Assembly (NCBI GenBank): GCA_963691705.1
Contig: OY829537.1
Span: 78,761,352-78,825,351, forward strand
Length of the DNA: 64,000 bases
Direction: 5' to 3'
Source of the DNA: Viola odorata
Taxonomy: Eukaryota; Streptophyta; Magnoliopsida; Malpighiales; Violaceae
Positions 1 through 10,909 of this stretch are shown in pieces. The translations under genes were made by a program, and so were the position numbers. Positions within the stretch are counted from its first letter, which is position 1. Each line of letters begins with the position of its first letter. The notes under the pieces are model-generated. The model did not search any database. It worked only from the letters and a program-made list of their open reading frames with translations, and was not told the origin of the DNA.

Positions 1-57
1 CGAACAAGAGTTGAGCAGTTGGCTTTTAAATGCACTAGCCATTTTCTTCAATAGATA
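1..57 (+). other. possible tail of an upstream coding region
   Basis: From base 2 one frame is open until TAG at 55-57, and the following sequence looks like a plant 3' UTR. The bases around 10-27 resemble the RNase H tail of LINE-A near 8414, so this could equally be the end of another LINE. The window edge prevents a decision. Confidence 0.2.
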
Positions 58-646
58 GTATTCAGATGTTGCCGGCATTTGCAAAGGTGGTGGTTTCATA
101 TGTTTCTTTCATCTTAGTCATTTGTTTGTTTTGGCTATAAACTTGTCAGAAATTGGGGATGCTCGTTCAGATTTTGTGTTCTAGTTCTGTTTGGCTACAA
201 AGGCAAGGTGAATCACACTCGAACTGATGACTTCCACCAAGTTAAGGTGACGAAATAACAAAAATAGGTTTAACCCATTTGAAAAAAAAAAACTCGATTT
301 TTTACTCCTATAAGTTCATTGGTTAACACTGGTTAACACTTTACTTTTTTTTTTATAGGAAGGTTAACACTTTACTTGCGTTTTTTGCCTCTGATTTAAA
401 AAAAAATTGAGATGAAAAAAAAATTAACATTTAGGAAAAAAAAGTGACTACTATTATACTCCATAAAAAAAACTTCAAACTGTGCGGGGCGCCCGCGCCC
501 AGACCCGCGTGGATCCAAGCCGGTTCCAACAAAACTTGTACTCATTTAGAAATAACAAATAACAAGGACAAGGAGGTGAGGTTGATTGTTCAAACTTCAA
601 ACTCGAAAGAGAGAGAGAAACAGACTGGACTAGAAGTGGGATAACA

Positions 647-953
647 ATGGAAGAAGGAGGTCCTCCTGGTCCGAAGATCGCCCGGTTCCTGTACTTCATC
701 GGCGCCGGATGTGAGTATATCGTTTAACCTATCGCAATCCATTGGTGTTTTCCATTTATTTTAATTACTCTTCAAACTGTCGATTTTCTGATTTGAAATT
801 GGTGCTGGGGTTACAGTTATCTGCACAGTTGGAATCAACAAGTGGAGAGAGCTGGAGCGAAAATCCCTCTTGAAACAACAACAGCAACAACAACCCCTTA
901 CCGGTTTGTTGCCTCAAAGCTCCAGTGATGTAGTGCAGAAGGCCACCAAATGA
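647..953 (+). CDS. small single-pass membrane protein, 2 exons (66 aa)
   Basis: Exon 1 is 647-710 and exon 2 is 817-953. The 106-bp intron has GTGAGT at the donor and TTACAG at the acceptor. The splice is in phase 1 and gives 66 codons plus TGA. The start ATG at 647 lies after an A-rich leader (AACAATGGA). The protein begins MEEGGPPGPKIARF, then has a hydrophobic stretch (about residues 14-27, containing FLYFIGAGFICTVGI), a basic/acidic segment (NKWRELERKS), a polyglutamine run and a polar tail. This is the layout of a tiny tail-anchored or single-pass membrane protein. I do not recognise the family or know a function. The splice sites and the change from hydrophobic to charged composition support it as real, and it is the best-preserved host gene in the window. 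Confidence 0.75.
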
Positions 954-2619
954 TATCCCTCACTCTCAGGTGTTCCTTCTTTTTGTTTCTTTTCGAATTT
1001 GAGTTCCAACAGCTGTAGTTGGCTCTTTTGCTGTGAATGACAAGACCTATTTTTTTTTTCTTCTGGTGGTTGTTGTATAATTGACTTCTTAGTTCAGTTG
1101 CCATCTAATTGAGTTAAGTTTATATCCTTTAGTCAGTTAGCTACTTGATTAAGCAATAAATCCTAATATGCGACTGCAAAATGGTGTTTGGGGTGATGAT
1201 CCAGTGATGACTCTAATAACTGTTTTTAGCTTTGACTGTGATTCAAAGAAGTGAACTGTGTTTCGCATATAAATGCATTCTCTGCGTCCTGGACCTCAGA
1301 ACTCGCCAGATTATATGTTGGAACACATGCAGAGGACTGGAAAGCCTTTTTCTTGTGGATTTTTGTTGATTTGGCTTTCCTCCTTTCGTTGGAAGAATTT
1401 GTATTAGATTTCCATATAAGTTCAGTTCTATGCTTAAGGTGGTAGGTGTTTTAGTTAGAAGAATTAATGGAGAATCTTTAATCACTTGGTGTCTATAGTG
1501 AAAGCAAAACCTTAGGCTGCTTTAGAAGGGAGGGACTGCAGTGTTTTAACAGAACAAATTCACACATCACCATTTGTTATCCAAATTTGCTTCTATTCTG
1601 TTGTATTTTGTGGCTTCCATTCCTAAGCAATTACCATGGTGTGACTCCTGTGCCCAAATAAGTTTCTAGTTGTGTTCCTTCGACACAACCATCTCCTTTG
1701 TTAGTAGGCTTTAAACAAGGTCATGAGAAATCTTACTGCATTATGAACTTCTCTTGAGAGAAAGTCAGAGTACAAGAGTCTGTATGACTAGATTCCAAAG
1801 AAATGGGGAAATCTGCCTGATGAAACAAGTGAAAGTTTGACATTTGTCGGGTGGCCAAATATCAAATAGTTATGGACTACATGTTTCGTAGGCTGTACTG
1901 TAGTATCAGGTTTATGCGCATTTAGTTTCAATATAAGCTTCGAGTCATGAGAAGCTAAACCGTGAAGCGGTGAAGGAATCTCCTGTTTTTGGGTGATTAG
2001 GTAGATTCAAAGAGTGTAGGAAGTCTGCCTAGTTAAACCAGTGAAAAAGTATGCATTTCTTGGCAATAAGGGAAATGTCATATAGTTATCTGCTGCACAG
2101 TTTGTAGAAGGTTGTGATGTATGGAATTGGGAGCAGGAGGTGTTTGAAAAAGAAATCATGACCTGATGTCAACATTTCCTCCATTTTCATGGTAGATGAA
2201 TCCAACTGACTTACTAGAAAGAAACAAGTTAGTTATTACTAGGAGTTACACTTACTGCTGTAGAGTGGGAGTCGTGTATCTATATTGATTTTTCATCATC
2301 ATTCTGCTACAAAAGTAAGGTTTATGTTGCGTATCTCAGGATCATGACTAACGCAGCAGAGAAGACCAATTATAGAGTCTCAAACAGGCTAGTACTAGAA
2401 CTTAGAGCAAGTTATATTGCAGAAAGCTCCCTTTTATTGTTAGTCGATCTTCGCAAAGCAAGGAGCGTTAAGTCTCGGACATACTAACTTTTTTAATAGT
2501 AGAATACAGATTTGAAACACTAGTACTAGAATTGCATCAAAACCATATTATAGTTGCAGGACCACCTTTGACTCAATTGACATGTATACTTACTAGACTC
2601 TCCATGTACAGAGATGCAT
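954..2619. other. non-coding stretch
   Basis: Probably 3' UTR and downstream sequence of the small membrane-protein gene. A CTCTCAG|GTG junction at about 964-972 could be part of a 3'-UTR intron. Short open frames here have no recognisable domain. I see no repeat or RNA gene. Confidence 0.5.
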
Positions 2620-3674
2620 ATGTTGTCCCTCTCCCTTAGGCCAAGGAGTCAAGTTTTGAATGCTGCTCATGTTTTTGATGTTACACCTAATTATATATCT
2701 TCTGAAACCTCACTAACTAATGCCACAGCTTCTTCATCTTCTTCCGAGAAGAAAAGCGGCACCAAATCCTCCAATTCGAATGATGCAGTCGCTGTCCATG
2801 ACGACTTAACTCCATACTCTTTCATTATCCAGGCATGGAACCTCCTTCCATCGTCTTTGTTGCCTACCTCACATCATAAACAGAGTTCCTCTCCAAAAAC
2901 TGCCGTTTTCATGCGATTTACCGTTTCCATTACTCCATAATCAGGTCGAGGTAACTCTTTAAATTCCTCCTCTCAAATCAAAAGCAACAATAATTCCGTT
3001 GGAATAAGAAGAGGACTGTTTGGTCCAATGAAGAACTCCATCCAAACAGGCCCCACCATCTCCAGGAAACTCACGAGGATGAGTACTGGGATTTGGGACC
3101 CTTCTCCAAGTATTCAATTTCAATGAGAAATAAACTTTTCCTTCTATTGTAACTGCAAAATCCATAAACAAACTTTTAATCATCCGTGGATTTACCACAA
3201 CCAAAACCATGAAAACATAAACCTAACCAGGACCGCCACTCAGCTTCTTCTGTCGGTGATGGCAACGATTTGAACCTTCTTGTTGCTGGGTTCCACTGAA
3301 TAAAACCGTATCCAGCGCTGTTGCGAATGCAGATCAAGCCATCGCAACACCCCATAACTGTATAACCACAGAATTCTGGCGCTTCATGTATCCTGGTTTC
3401 CCATGGAATTACTGCTGCTGCAGAACTATTATCACCAAGATGCTGTTCAAGCTCATAGAGTGAAAAGCTGAGCTAATTACTTCTTTTTGCTGCACGAACA
3501 AGCGAGGGAGCCCGCCATACCATTTGGAGAAATTTGGATCAGTAATTAAAGAGTTCCATGATTTGGATAGCACCTGAAACGTAGCAGAGCTTTCACAGGT
3601 AGTTTCATCAGGAACTCTGATACCATGTCGTCATGAAAGGTTTGGAATAGTGATAGGTTCACATGAATCTCCAT
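2620..3674 (-). pseudogene. F-box protein with F-box-associated (FBA) domain, frameshifted
   Basis: Read on the minus strand, a likely ATG at 3674 leads to an F-box core (MKLPVKALLRFR). After a frameshift it continues SKSWNSLITDPNFSKW. Farther on come typical FBA motifs: GCCDGLICIRN, WNPATRRFKSLPSPT, GVLHWTKQSS, IVAFDLRG and WIMKEYGVKSSW. At least three indels or stops interrupt the frame, near 3610, 3190 and 2955. F-box/FBA proteins are substrate adaptors of SCF ubiquitin ligases in plants and form large families with many pseudogenes. Length and motif order match an intact family member of about 350 aa. The 108-aa plus-strand reading frame at 2614-2940 is a shadow of this gene. Confidence 0.8.
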
Positions 3675-4066
3675 CTTCGATTTGTAGATGAGCAACAAAA
3701 CAATCAACCAGGGATCAATCTAAACCCTACATTTGTACAATCTTCTTGGTTTGAATGACTTTTGTAACATTGTGTTTGGCATCTCAATTCAAGTAGAATT
3801 CTGTTTTGGTATGCATATATATACTAACCAAACACTATCTCATATCTCGCAGAGAGGTTTTTTAATACTATCGGATGGTTTAACCTAGTGAAAAGAAAAC
3901 ACAGAAATTGATCTGAAAAAAAGAAAGAAAGATATGTGACAAGGCCTCTATCCATATGCTCTTTGGCTGCCTCCTCCTGACGGACCGAATTCTGGAGTTT
4001 TGGTGAGCCAAGTTGTTGTTTTGGATCGATGCCCTGCCTTTCCCTCAAAACAAGAATATAACCACT

Positions 4067-4309
4067 CTACACAGACAAGGTAGTAATCGAACAAACCATC
4101 TTCTCGTCATTCCTGTTGGATGAAGAAGCATTATGCATTGACACAACTCTCCGCGCCCGCCTTCCGGACTTCAACTTCTCATCATCATCATCATCAACAT
4201 CATCTCGATCTCAAAAATGTTCTCCACCAAACGTGGTAGGAAAATGATATTGCCCGTTTATGTTCATCAAAGAGGTAGGATAAGAGAGAGCAGATGAGAA
4301 GTTCAACAT
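4067..4309 (-). pseudogene. unidentified reading frame with one internal TGA
   Basis: An ATG at 4309 opens an 80-codon frame to TAG at 4067-4069, with one TGA at 4211-4213. The first part is polar. After the stop come a run of aspartates and a basic segment (KLKSGRRARR) in the same frame. The TGA could have come from CGA by one C-to-T change. No family is recognised. The continuing frame and the acidic-then-basic composition are the only support, and it may be chance or an exon of a decayed gene. Confidence 0.2.
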
Positions 4310-5886
4310 ACAGCAATGGGTACACGTTTTAATCCAAAGAGAACAGTTACGAAGATGGCAATCTTGTGAATGTGGAGGTTGATGTTAAGAGTGAGTGGTT
4401 CGAACTGGCGGGAAATAAGTAGTGACGAATGACAAGATTGAGGTTGCTGATGGTGTGGTTTAGGAGTTATTCTCATGGAAGTGTGGGGTTGAATTTGGGT
4501 TGGTGGAGTGGAGTATAAGAAGGGGAAGAAAGGGAAGTGAGAGTAAAGAGGATGGAGGAATTTGAAGGAGAAGTAAATGAAATTTTCTCTTTCCATTGAA
4601 TTTAATTTCTTATTGTTAGATACATTTTTATTATTAGTAAAATTTAATTTATTTTATTGCACTTTGTTTTACAAATTGGTTGAGTAAGTTTACGAATCAA
4701 GTTAAATTTTATTTTTATAACTATAATTATTTGATTTCTCTTTTTTATAATTAGGTAAAATTAATTATTTGATGAATCCATTTAATTTATTCTCAACTCT
4801 TTTTTTATTTTTACCTATTATATATACACAACTACATAAGTTATATTAAACAAATTCAATCACCTAGAAAAATTAAATATATAATCCTTTAAATGTTAAT
4901 AATCATTGTCTCTACAAAGTAAGCAGAAAAAGGTTTCAAGTTCAAATTTTATTGTGTACAAATTATTCTTTTAGCATAAATTTATCATTACTATATATTT
5001 TTCACCTTACAAACTTTTCAAACTTCAAACAACACTGTCTATTTGAATAATTTCTTTATTTTACATTTATTTTAGCACTATTTTAATAGTAATATATATT
5101 TTTGCTGATTAAAATAAATTAGTTCTCACAATATAACGTGAACTACTTCCCATCATTTATTTTTTATCTTTGTTGTTCATTTTATTATCATTTTTTCTAA
5201 TATTTTTATCATCTCTTACTTTTTTTCTATTTCTTCCATTTTTCACTTTCTTTTTTCTCTTTTATCTATTATTTATACACCTTTTTTCTCTGTTATATTA
5301 TATTAAAAGTATTTCATTACCTCAATTATTAAAAATTAGTTATCTATCCTTTTAAATATCTTTAAATATTTGTATGACTCTTTATTTAATTGAATTTTTT
5401 ACATTCTAAGCCATCAAATTATAGTTATTTGTACTCTAACTATATTTATATTTTAATTGCTCTTACCACGTGACTTTAGTAGACTTTTTACTTTATGTTC
5501 ATCTTTTAGTTATTTTATATAAATATAGCTAAGTTATATTAAAAAAAAAAATAATCATTTCATTTTAATTAAATTAGTTTTCAAGCTCTGATTGAGAAAA
5601 GGTAACTAAAAGAGCAACTAGTCAACAAGCATAGATATACATCTGTCGAATTAAATTTGGTTTCGTATTAGGTTATTTGAATAAACTGAAACATAACTTA
5701 TACATCAAATCTGTAAAACTTGTCTGATTGATCTTATTAGGTAAATATGAGGATATTCACACTCCACCATTTGATATTCACTCTCCCACTCTCTTTTTTT
5801 TACACTTAAAAATACAATATTATTAAAAAATAAATAAAGAAAGAAGCGATTAATTAGGTGAATAGAAACAAACTTTTTTCTTCCTA
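4310..5886. other. AT-rich intergenic DNA
   Basis: About 1.6 kb of strongly AT-rich sequence (T-runs, ATTTTT tracts). No open frame with domain character and no clear repeat structure. The 97-codon minus frame at 4303-4596 is low-complexity and has no recognisable domain. Confidence 0.5.
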
Positions 5887-5894
5887 ACACATCA
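5887..5894 (+). repeat. LINE-A 5' target-site duplication
   Basis: ACACATCA recurs at 8548-8555 directly after the A-tail. With one mismatch the match extends to 5898 (ACACATCAgCTA against ACACATCAcCTA). Confidence 0.7.
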
Positions 5895-5898
5895 GCTA

Positions 5899-8513
5899 CC
5901 TTAACTATACCTTCATCACCCTTATCCCTAAAGTTGCCAACCCTTCCAAGTGTTCCCAATTTTGACCCATCAGCTTATGTAACGTCGTGTTCAAAATGAT
6001 TACCAAAGTGTTGGCTAATCGCTTGAAGAAGATTCTGCCGAGTGTCGTGTCGGAAAATCAGAGTGCCTTTGTCCCCGGTAGACTCATTACAGATAATGCC
6101 CTGATTGCCCAAGAGATCTTTCATGGTATGAATATGAAGAGTTCTGAAACAGGGTAGATGAGCGTCAAACTGGATATGAGTAAGGCCTACGATAGAGTTG
6201 AGTGGAATTTCTTGGAGGCGATCATGACCCGTATGGGGTTCTCACCTCGATGGACATCGCTGGTTATGCGTTGCGTTTCATCGGCCTCATATGCCATTCT
6301 CTTAAATGGGATTCCTAGTCCTACGTTCTACCCTGATAGGGGTCTCCGGTAGGGGGACCCTCTGTCCCCTTACCTGTTCCTTCTTTGTGCTGAGGGTCTC
6401 TCGGCGATGGTCCAAGCGGCAGCCTCGGCCAACAGGATTCATGGTTACAAGATCTGCTGTGGTAGCCCGGAGGTTAGCCATTTGTTCTATGCGGACGACA
6501 GTCTAATTTTTGCTAAGGCCTCGGAGGAGGAGGCAGGGGTCATCAGTTTGATCTTGGAGGATTATGAGGAGGCTTCGGGGCAGAAGGTCAACTTGGACAA
6601 ATCGGAGGTATGCTTCAGCAAGAATGTGGGCCAAGGAGTCAGGACATGAGTTTCAATGCGTTTAGAAATGGTAGGTGTGGAGTCTCATGAGAAGTATTTA
6701 GGGCTCCCGGTCTCCTTTGGTAGGGCCAAGAAGGGAATGTTCGCATCTATCCGAGATAGGGTTTGCAAGAGACTGGGGGGTGGAAAGAGAAGAAATTATC
6801 CCAGGCTGGGAGGGAAGTGCTGATTAAATCGGTCGTCCAATCCATCCCAACATATATGATGAGCTGCTTCGAAATTCCAATTTCCATTTGCGAAGAGATC
6901 GAGAAGGCGATTAGGCGATTCTGGTGGGGGGGAAACTCGGAGGAACGTAAGATGCACTGGGTTTCCTAGGATAAGCTATGTAGCTCAAAGGAGAGGGGAG
7001 GCCTGGGTTTCAGGAAAGTTCGGGATTTCAACCTAGCTTTGCTTACGAAGCAAGGATGGCGCCTTCATAAGCACCCGAACTCTTTGCTCTCCCAAATCTG
7101 GAAAGCCAGATACTTTCCCCACTCAGACTTCCTTGATGCGGGGGTGGGATATTGCCCTAGCTATGTCTGGCGGAGCACCATGGCCGGGAGAGAGGTCCTT
7201 CAGAAAGGATGCTTCTGGCGGGTGGGTAATGGGGAGCAGATACGAATTTGGAAAGTCCCCTGGCTCCCATCGACTGCTAATGGGATGATCTCAGTGCCGG
7301 TGTCAGTTCTGGATGAGGAGGCTACTGTGGCCGCACTTATAGACCGTGATCGCCGATGTTGGAATGCTGACCTTATGGAGCAACTTTTCCTACCGCAAGA
7401 AGTATCGGAGATTTTAAGCCTGCCGCTTAGTCGGAATGAGGCGAATGATACCCTTGTGTGGAGGGGCACTACAAATGGGAAGTATTCCGTTCGGAGTGGG
7501 TACCACAGTCTATCGACGACTGTTATCCAGGAGGGCCAGGGCCCGATTAACACTTGGTGGAAATACCTTTGGGGGTTGACTATACCTCCAAAGTTTAAAA
7601 ACTTCATGTGGCGGCTGGGAAATGGATCCCTCCCGACCAGAGTAAACTTGGGAAGGAGAGGATTATTAGTGGATCCGGTGTGCCCCTGTTGTAATGAGGA
7701 GGTTGAGTCAACTTCACACCTGTTGTTGTCATGTCCTTTTGCGGTTGGGGTGTGGACAAAATTTGACTTCTGGGGTAGAATTCCAGGGCTTCAAGGAGAT
7801 AATTGGGTTGAGTGGCTAGCAACAACCAGGGCGTCTCTAGATGAACCGAATCTTGAAATTTTGATCTCTACCCTTTGGTCGTTGTGGACTTCAAGGAACA
7901 ACAGTATTTTCTGCCATAGAGACGAATCAGCCCAGGAGGTGGTCATTAGGGGAGGGAAGTTGTTGACAGACTTCAAGGAAGCCTGGCGGCCGCCGCAGAA
8001 ATGCTCTCCCCCTGTAGGACAACACATCGTCCCGAAATGGCTGCCCCCCCAACAGGGGTGGTAAAGGTCAACACAGATGCAGCCATCGGGAGTTCCGGGA
8101 CTGGCTTGGGTTTCATAGCTCGTGACGGAAGGGGTGAGCCAATCTTCTCGGGGGCCTTCTTTCTCCCTTATCAGACCGACGCTCCAACAGGGGAGGCTCT
8201 AGCGATTAGGGACGCTCTTACACAGGCTAGGCAATGGGGATGTGAAAGGGTCATCATTGAGTCAGACTGCTTACAGAACATCTTGGCCCTGACCAGCGAA
8301 GAATTCCCTGTTAACTATGCGGGCTTGGTTTTGGAGGATGTGGCTCGGCTGGCATCTATGTTTCGTTGTTGCTCCTTTACGCATACAAAGCGGACTACGA
8401 ATGTTCCCGCACATGAGTTGAGCCAATTGGCTTTGATTTCCAGTTTAGGAAATGTTTGGATAGGGGAATGCCCCGAGGCGATCGCGCCTTTTGTACTTGC
8501 AGATTTGAATTAA
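5899..8513 (+). pseudogene. LINE ORF2 remnant (RT, zf-RVT, RNase H)
   Basis: RT motifs read from FITLIPKVANPSKC through PISLCNVVFKMITKVLANRLK, SAFVPGRLITDNALIAQE, KLDMSKAYDRVEW and the catalytic FYADD (6485-6499). It continues through HEKYLGLPVSFG and RFWWGG to the zinc-binding region CPCCNEEVESTSHLLLSCPF. After a frameshift near 8040 comes an RNase H domain with TDAAIG, GEALAIRDAL, ESDCLQ and AHELSQLA. Stops occur at about 5958, 6156, 6352, 6647 and 6967, with a frameshift near 6763. RT copies the LINE RNA at the nicked target, and the RNase H domain is an acquired plant L1-lineage feature. All catalytic residues are visible, but the frame is dead. Confidence 0.9.
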
Positions 8514-8548
8514 TCAAATTACTATCTTCTTTTCAAAAAAAAAAAAAA
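5899..8548 (+). mobile_element. LINE-A: 5'-truncated L1-type LINE with RNase H
   Basis: A non-LTR retrotransposon in plus orientation. It starts abruptly inside ORF2, just before the reverse transcriptase. It runs through RT, the zinc-binding RVT region and an RNase H domain, and ends in 14 A at 8535-8548. Imperfect TSDs of 8-13 bp flank it. The 5' truncation, A-tail and TSD are the signature of target-primed reverse transcription. Confidence 0.9.
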
Positions 8549-8559
8549 CACATCACCTA

Positions 8560-8746
8560 TGAAACACCTTAAAAAATGGCTTCGTGTCCATATCGGGGAA
8601 GTGTCGCACACCGACACTCACCCAACACGTCCCGACACGTGTCTAATATATGAGGATATTTATAAAAAACAAAATATAAATAAATTTAAACCAGATACTT
8701 TTTAGACACTTATAGATACTCTGTAAATATAAGTGGACACTTCCAC
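8560..8746. other. unassigned sequence rich in GTGTC/GACAC words
   Basis: A non-coding stretch between LINE-A and the MITE. Around 8580-8645 GTGTC/CGACAC-type words recur in both orientations, suggesting an old repeat, but no boundaries are visible. Confidence 0.3.
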
Positions 8747-8753
8747 AACTTAA

Positions 8754-9005
8754 GGGATCTAGCTCCTCTAATTTTCCTTTAAACATGACCAGTCATGTTA
8801 AACTAATCTGAACCGTTTAATAAAATTGGATGGATGAGATTAAAAATTCAAGTCATTAATGAGTTGATCAGTCAATAAAATTCAATAAGTGGTCAACTTA
8901 TTAATTATTTAAATTTTAATCTCATCCGTCCAATTTTATTGAATGGTTCAGATTCCTCTAACATGACTGATCATGTTCAAGAGAAAATTAGAGGAGCTCA
9001 ATCCC
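8754..9005. mobile_element. foldback MITE, about 252 bp
   Basis: The two halves form a near-complete inverted repeat. The left end GGGATCTAGCTCCTCTAATT pairs with the reverse complement of the right end (GGGATTGAGCTCCTCTAATT), and similarity continues through about 115 bp per arm. It is flanked by AACTTAA at 8747-8753 and 9006-9012, a 7-bp TSD (8 bp if one G is shared). There is no coding capacity. Size, TIR and TSD fit a hAT- or Mutator-type MITE; the superfamily is not settled. Confidence 0.85.
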
Positions 9006-9480
9006 AACTTAAGTGACACACAAATGCATTTTTTCTCTTAAAGTGAGGTTTCAATAATGATTTAAAAAAATGGAAATACTAAAATTAAGAAGGAATAAGC
9101 TTAATAAAGAGAAATTTGGAAAGTTACAACACTTTCTTTTCCATCGTACTTTTTTTTATTAAATTTATCATCGTACTGATTTTTTATGCAATCGAAAACT
9201 TGGAAATACCCCACCATATTTTTCATTTCTTTTTCTTATTAAATTTATAATTACTATAATAATTACTTTTTATAATATAATAAATAATAAATAATATATT
9301 TTTAATATAAATTAATTAAATTTTATAATTTCTGGGCATTGAATATTTGGGTTCGGAGGTCGCATATTTGGATTTTGAGCTTGGTTAGGGAAGTTGTAAT
9401 TTGGAAAAAAATTATAATTTTGTGAAGGATCCATGAAAGAGCTTGAAGATTGTAAAAGACTCAGATTTTTTTTGGTGTCC

Positions 9481-9745
9481 AAATGACACAAACACAAGCT
9501 CTATTTATAGATCTCAAAAAATAAAAATAATGGTATATTTTTTAAAATTATTTTGAGTAATTATTATGAAAAAAAACATTTAAAAAAGAAGATAATAAAA
9601 AAAAGTGTAAAAAATTCTAATTTTTTTTTATCCAAATAATACAAACCTAGTCTCAATTTATAGATCTCAAAAAAGTAAAAATAATGGTATATTTTTTATA
9701 AAATTATTTTTAATATTTATTATAAAAAAATCCATTTAAAAAATG
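9481..9745. repeat. diverged direct duplication in AT-rich DNA
   Basis: The motif CTATTTATAGATCTCAAAAA followed by an AAAATAATGGTATATTTTTT-type tract occurs at about 9501-9545 and again, slightly changed, at about 9655-9700. Each is followed by a similar A/T-rich block. Confidence 0.65.
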
Positions 9746-9841
9746 AGGGGAAAAAAAAATAACACCCTGACCATTGACAGCCCTACAGCGCACGCGTGGC
9801 GCGCTGCCATTGGACGACTATTTTTTGTTTTTTTTAAAAAA

Positions 9842-9872
9842 AAACTGACAGTGGGGGTCCCACTGTCAGTTT
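9842..9872. repeat. perfect inverted repeat (14-bp arms)
   Basis: AAACTGACAGTGGG, then GGT, then CCCACTGTCAGTTT. It sits in the remnant described for 9312-9990. Confidence 0.85.
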
Positions 9873-9990
9873 AGTATGGGATCAAATTTTAGTACCCGGA
9901 CTATCCAAGCTGGCATTTGATCCAAGATTGCTCCCCTACTGCACGCTTTGCTACTCTTTTGCTCCTCATTTGCTCCCTGCTGTTGATGGT

Positions 9991-10373
9991 ATTAGTACAT
10001 TAGCTTATCTAAAAAAAGACTTTGACCAACAGTGGCTGTGATTCGTGTGCATTTGAGAAACTTCTATAGTCATACCAAGTTTTTCTAGTCAAATTCCATA
10101 TTATTCTGTAAAAATTATTTTTTCTTTATAAGGATCTAAACACTTGATTCTTGTAAAAATCTCTTTAACCCGTTGGCGGTAGTCTAACTTTACGATTTTA
10201 TAAAATTACATATTTAGTAGGGAAAAAAACTTAATTTATTGCATTTCATGACTATTCCTCACATGGTAGGAAATTTATTATTGCAACTACTGACTAGTTG
10301 TAAACTAGTATTTATTTCTTCCTTTATTCTTTTGCTTAAATTCCCACCTCACCACCACCCACCACTTATTTCT
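9991..10373. other. intergenic, no gene seen
   Basis: AT-rich flank downstream of the ubiquitin-like ORF. The short plus-strand frame near 10239 has no domain character. Confidence 0.4.
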
Positions 10374-10895
10374 TTATTTGTTATGAATTGCTATATAACT
10401 GTCTTTGTAAATACCACTCGAGCCACTTAAACAATCTGAATCCACAAGGTCACTGCTATTTGGAGGTTGCCCAAGGACGAGCTTCTTGTTAGTCATGTTG
10501 ATCCCCATATCCTCTTCGATTGCCTTCTTCAAATCTCCAACATTCATCACTTTGTGGACGGTAAAAGTATGGTGTTCGTTTGTGAACACACGACGTGGAT
10601 ACTTGATGAAAAGATCGACCTCTGAACCAGCTTTAATTCCATAGTCTTTGACTTGTTTGTCATCTTCTAGCATTGAATCCTCAAAAATTAAAACTTGATC
10701 TCTCGTAGGAATCTTAAATTTGATTATAATTGGCGCTTTCATTTTCGAAATAGTGTAGTCAGGTTCAACCTCTATATTTTGTTTCTCACCGGTCTCACAC
10801 AAAATGGTAACTTCAATTTCATTGTTTGCAAAATCAATTGAGAGTATTACCGTAGTATCAATATTGGTTGTTGCGGAAATAATGTACTCATGGTA
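10374..10895 (-). CDS. protein with two ubiquitin-like domains, 5' end unclear
   Basis: Read on the minus strand, an open frame of about 170 codons ends in TAA at 10374-10376. Two beta-grasp units are visible. The first contains VLIFEDSMLEDDKQVKDYGIK followed by SEVDLFIK, which matches the ubiquitin LIFAGKQLEDGRTL...DYNIQ region. The second contains TFTVHKVMNVGDLKKAIEED, KKLVLGQ and a C-terminal IYKDSYIAIHNK. The frame is open upstream to about 10895 without a good Met (first internal ATG at 10802), so this is probably the last exon or a 5'-truncated copy. No Gly-Gly end is seen, so it is not a processed ubiquitin. No function beyond ubiquitin-like folding is claimed. Confidence 0.6.
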   Translation of the reverse strand, partial: YHEYIISATTNIDTTVILSIDFANNEIEVTILCETGEKQNIEVEPDYTISKMKAPIIIKFKIPTRDQVLIFEDSMLEDDKQVKDYGIKAGSEVDLFIKYPRRVFTNEHHTFTVHKVMNVGDLKKAIEEDMGINMTNKKLVLGQPPNSSDLVDSDCLSGSSGIYKDSYIAIHNK

Positions 10896-10909
10896 TTACC
10901 GATGAAAAG

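Larger units (their letters stand above)
9312..9990 (-). mobile_element. PIF/Harbinger-like remnant
   Basis: On the minus strand a short frame begins at 9435 with MDPSQNYNFFPNYNF and continues as an Asn/Pro-rich stretch. This resembles the N-terminus of Myb/SANT-like proteins encoded by plant PIF/Harbinger elements. Upstream are a TATA-like stretch (9500-9510), two diverged copies of a roughly 150-bp AT-rich segment, and at 9842-9872 a perfect 14-bp stem with a 3-nt loop (arms AAACTGACAGTGGG). The outer sequence to about 9990 looks like a terminal region. TIRs and TSD were not resolved, so the assignment is tentative. Confidence 0.45.

Noticed and set aside
444..699. Overlapping short frames on both strands before and over exon 1
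   Set aside because: They cover the leader of the small two-exon gene and have no domain or conserved composition.
2614..2940. 108-aa plus-strand coding region
   Set aside because: Antisense shadow of the F-box/FBA pseudogene, whose motifs are clear on the minus strand.
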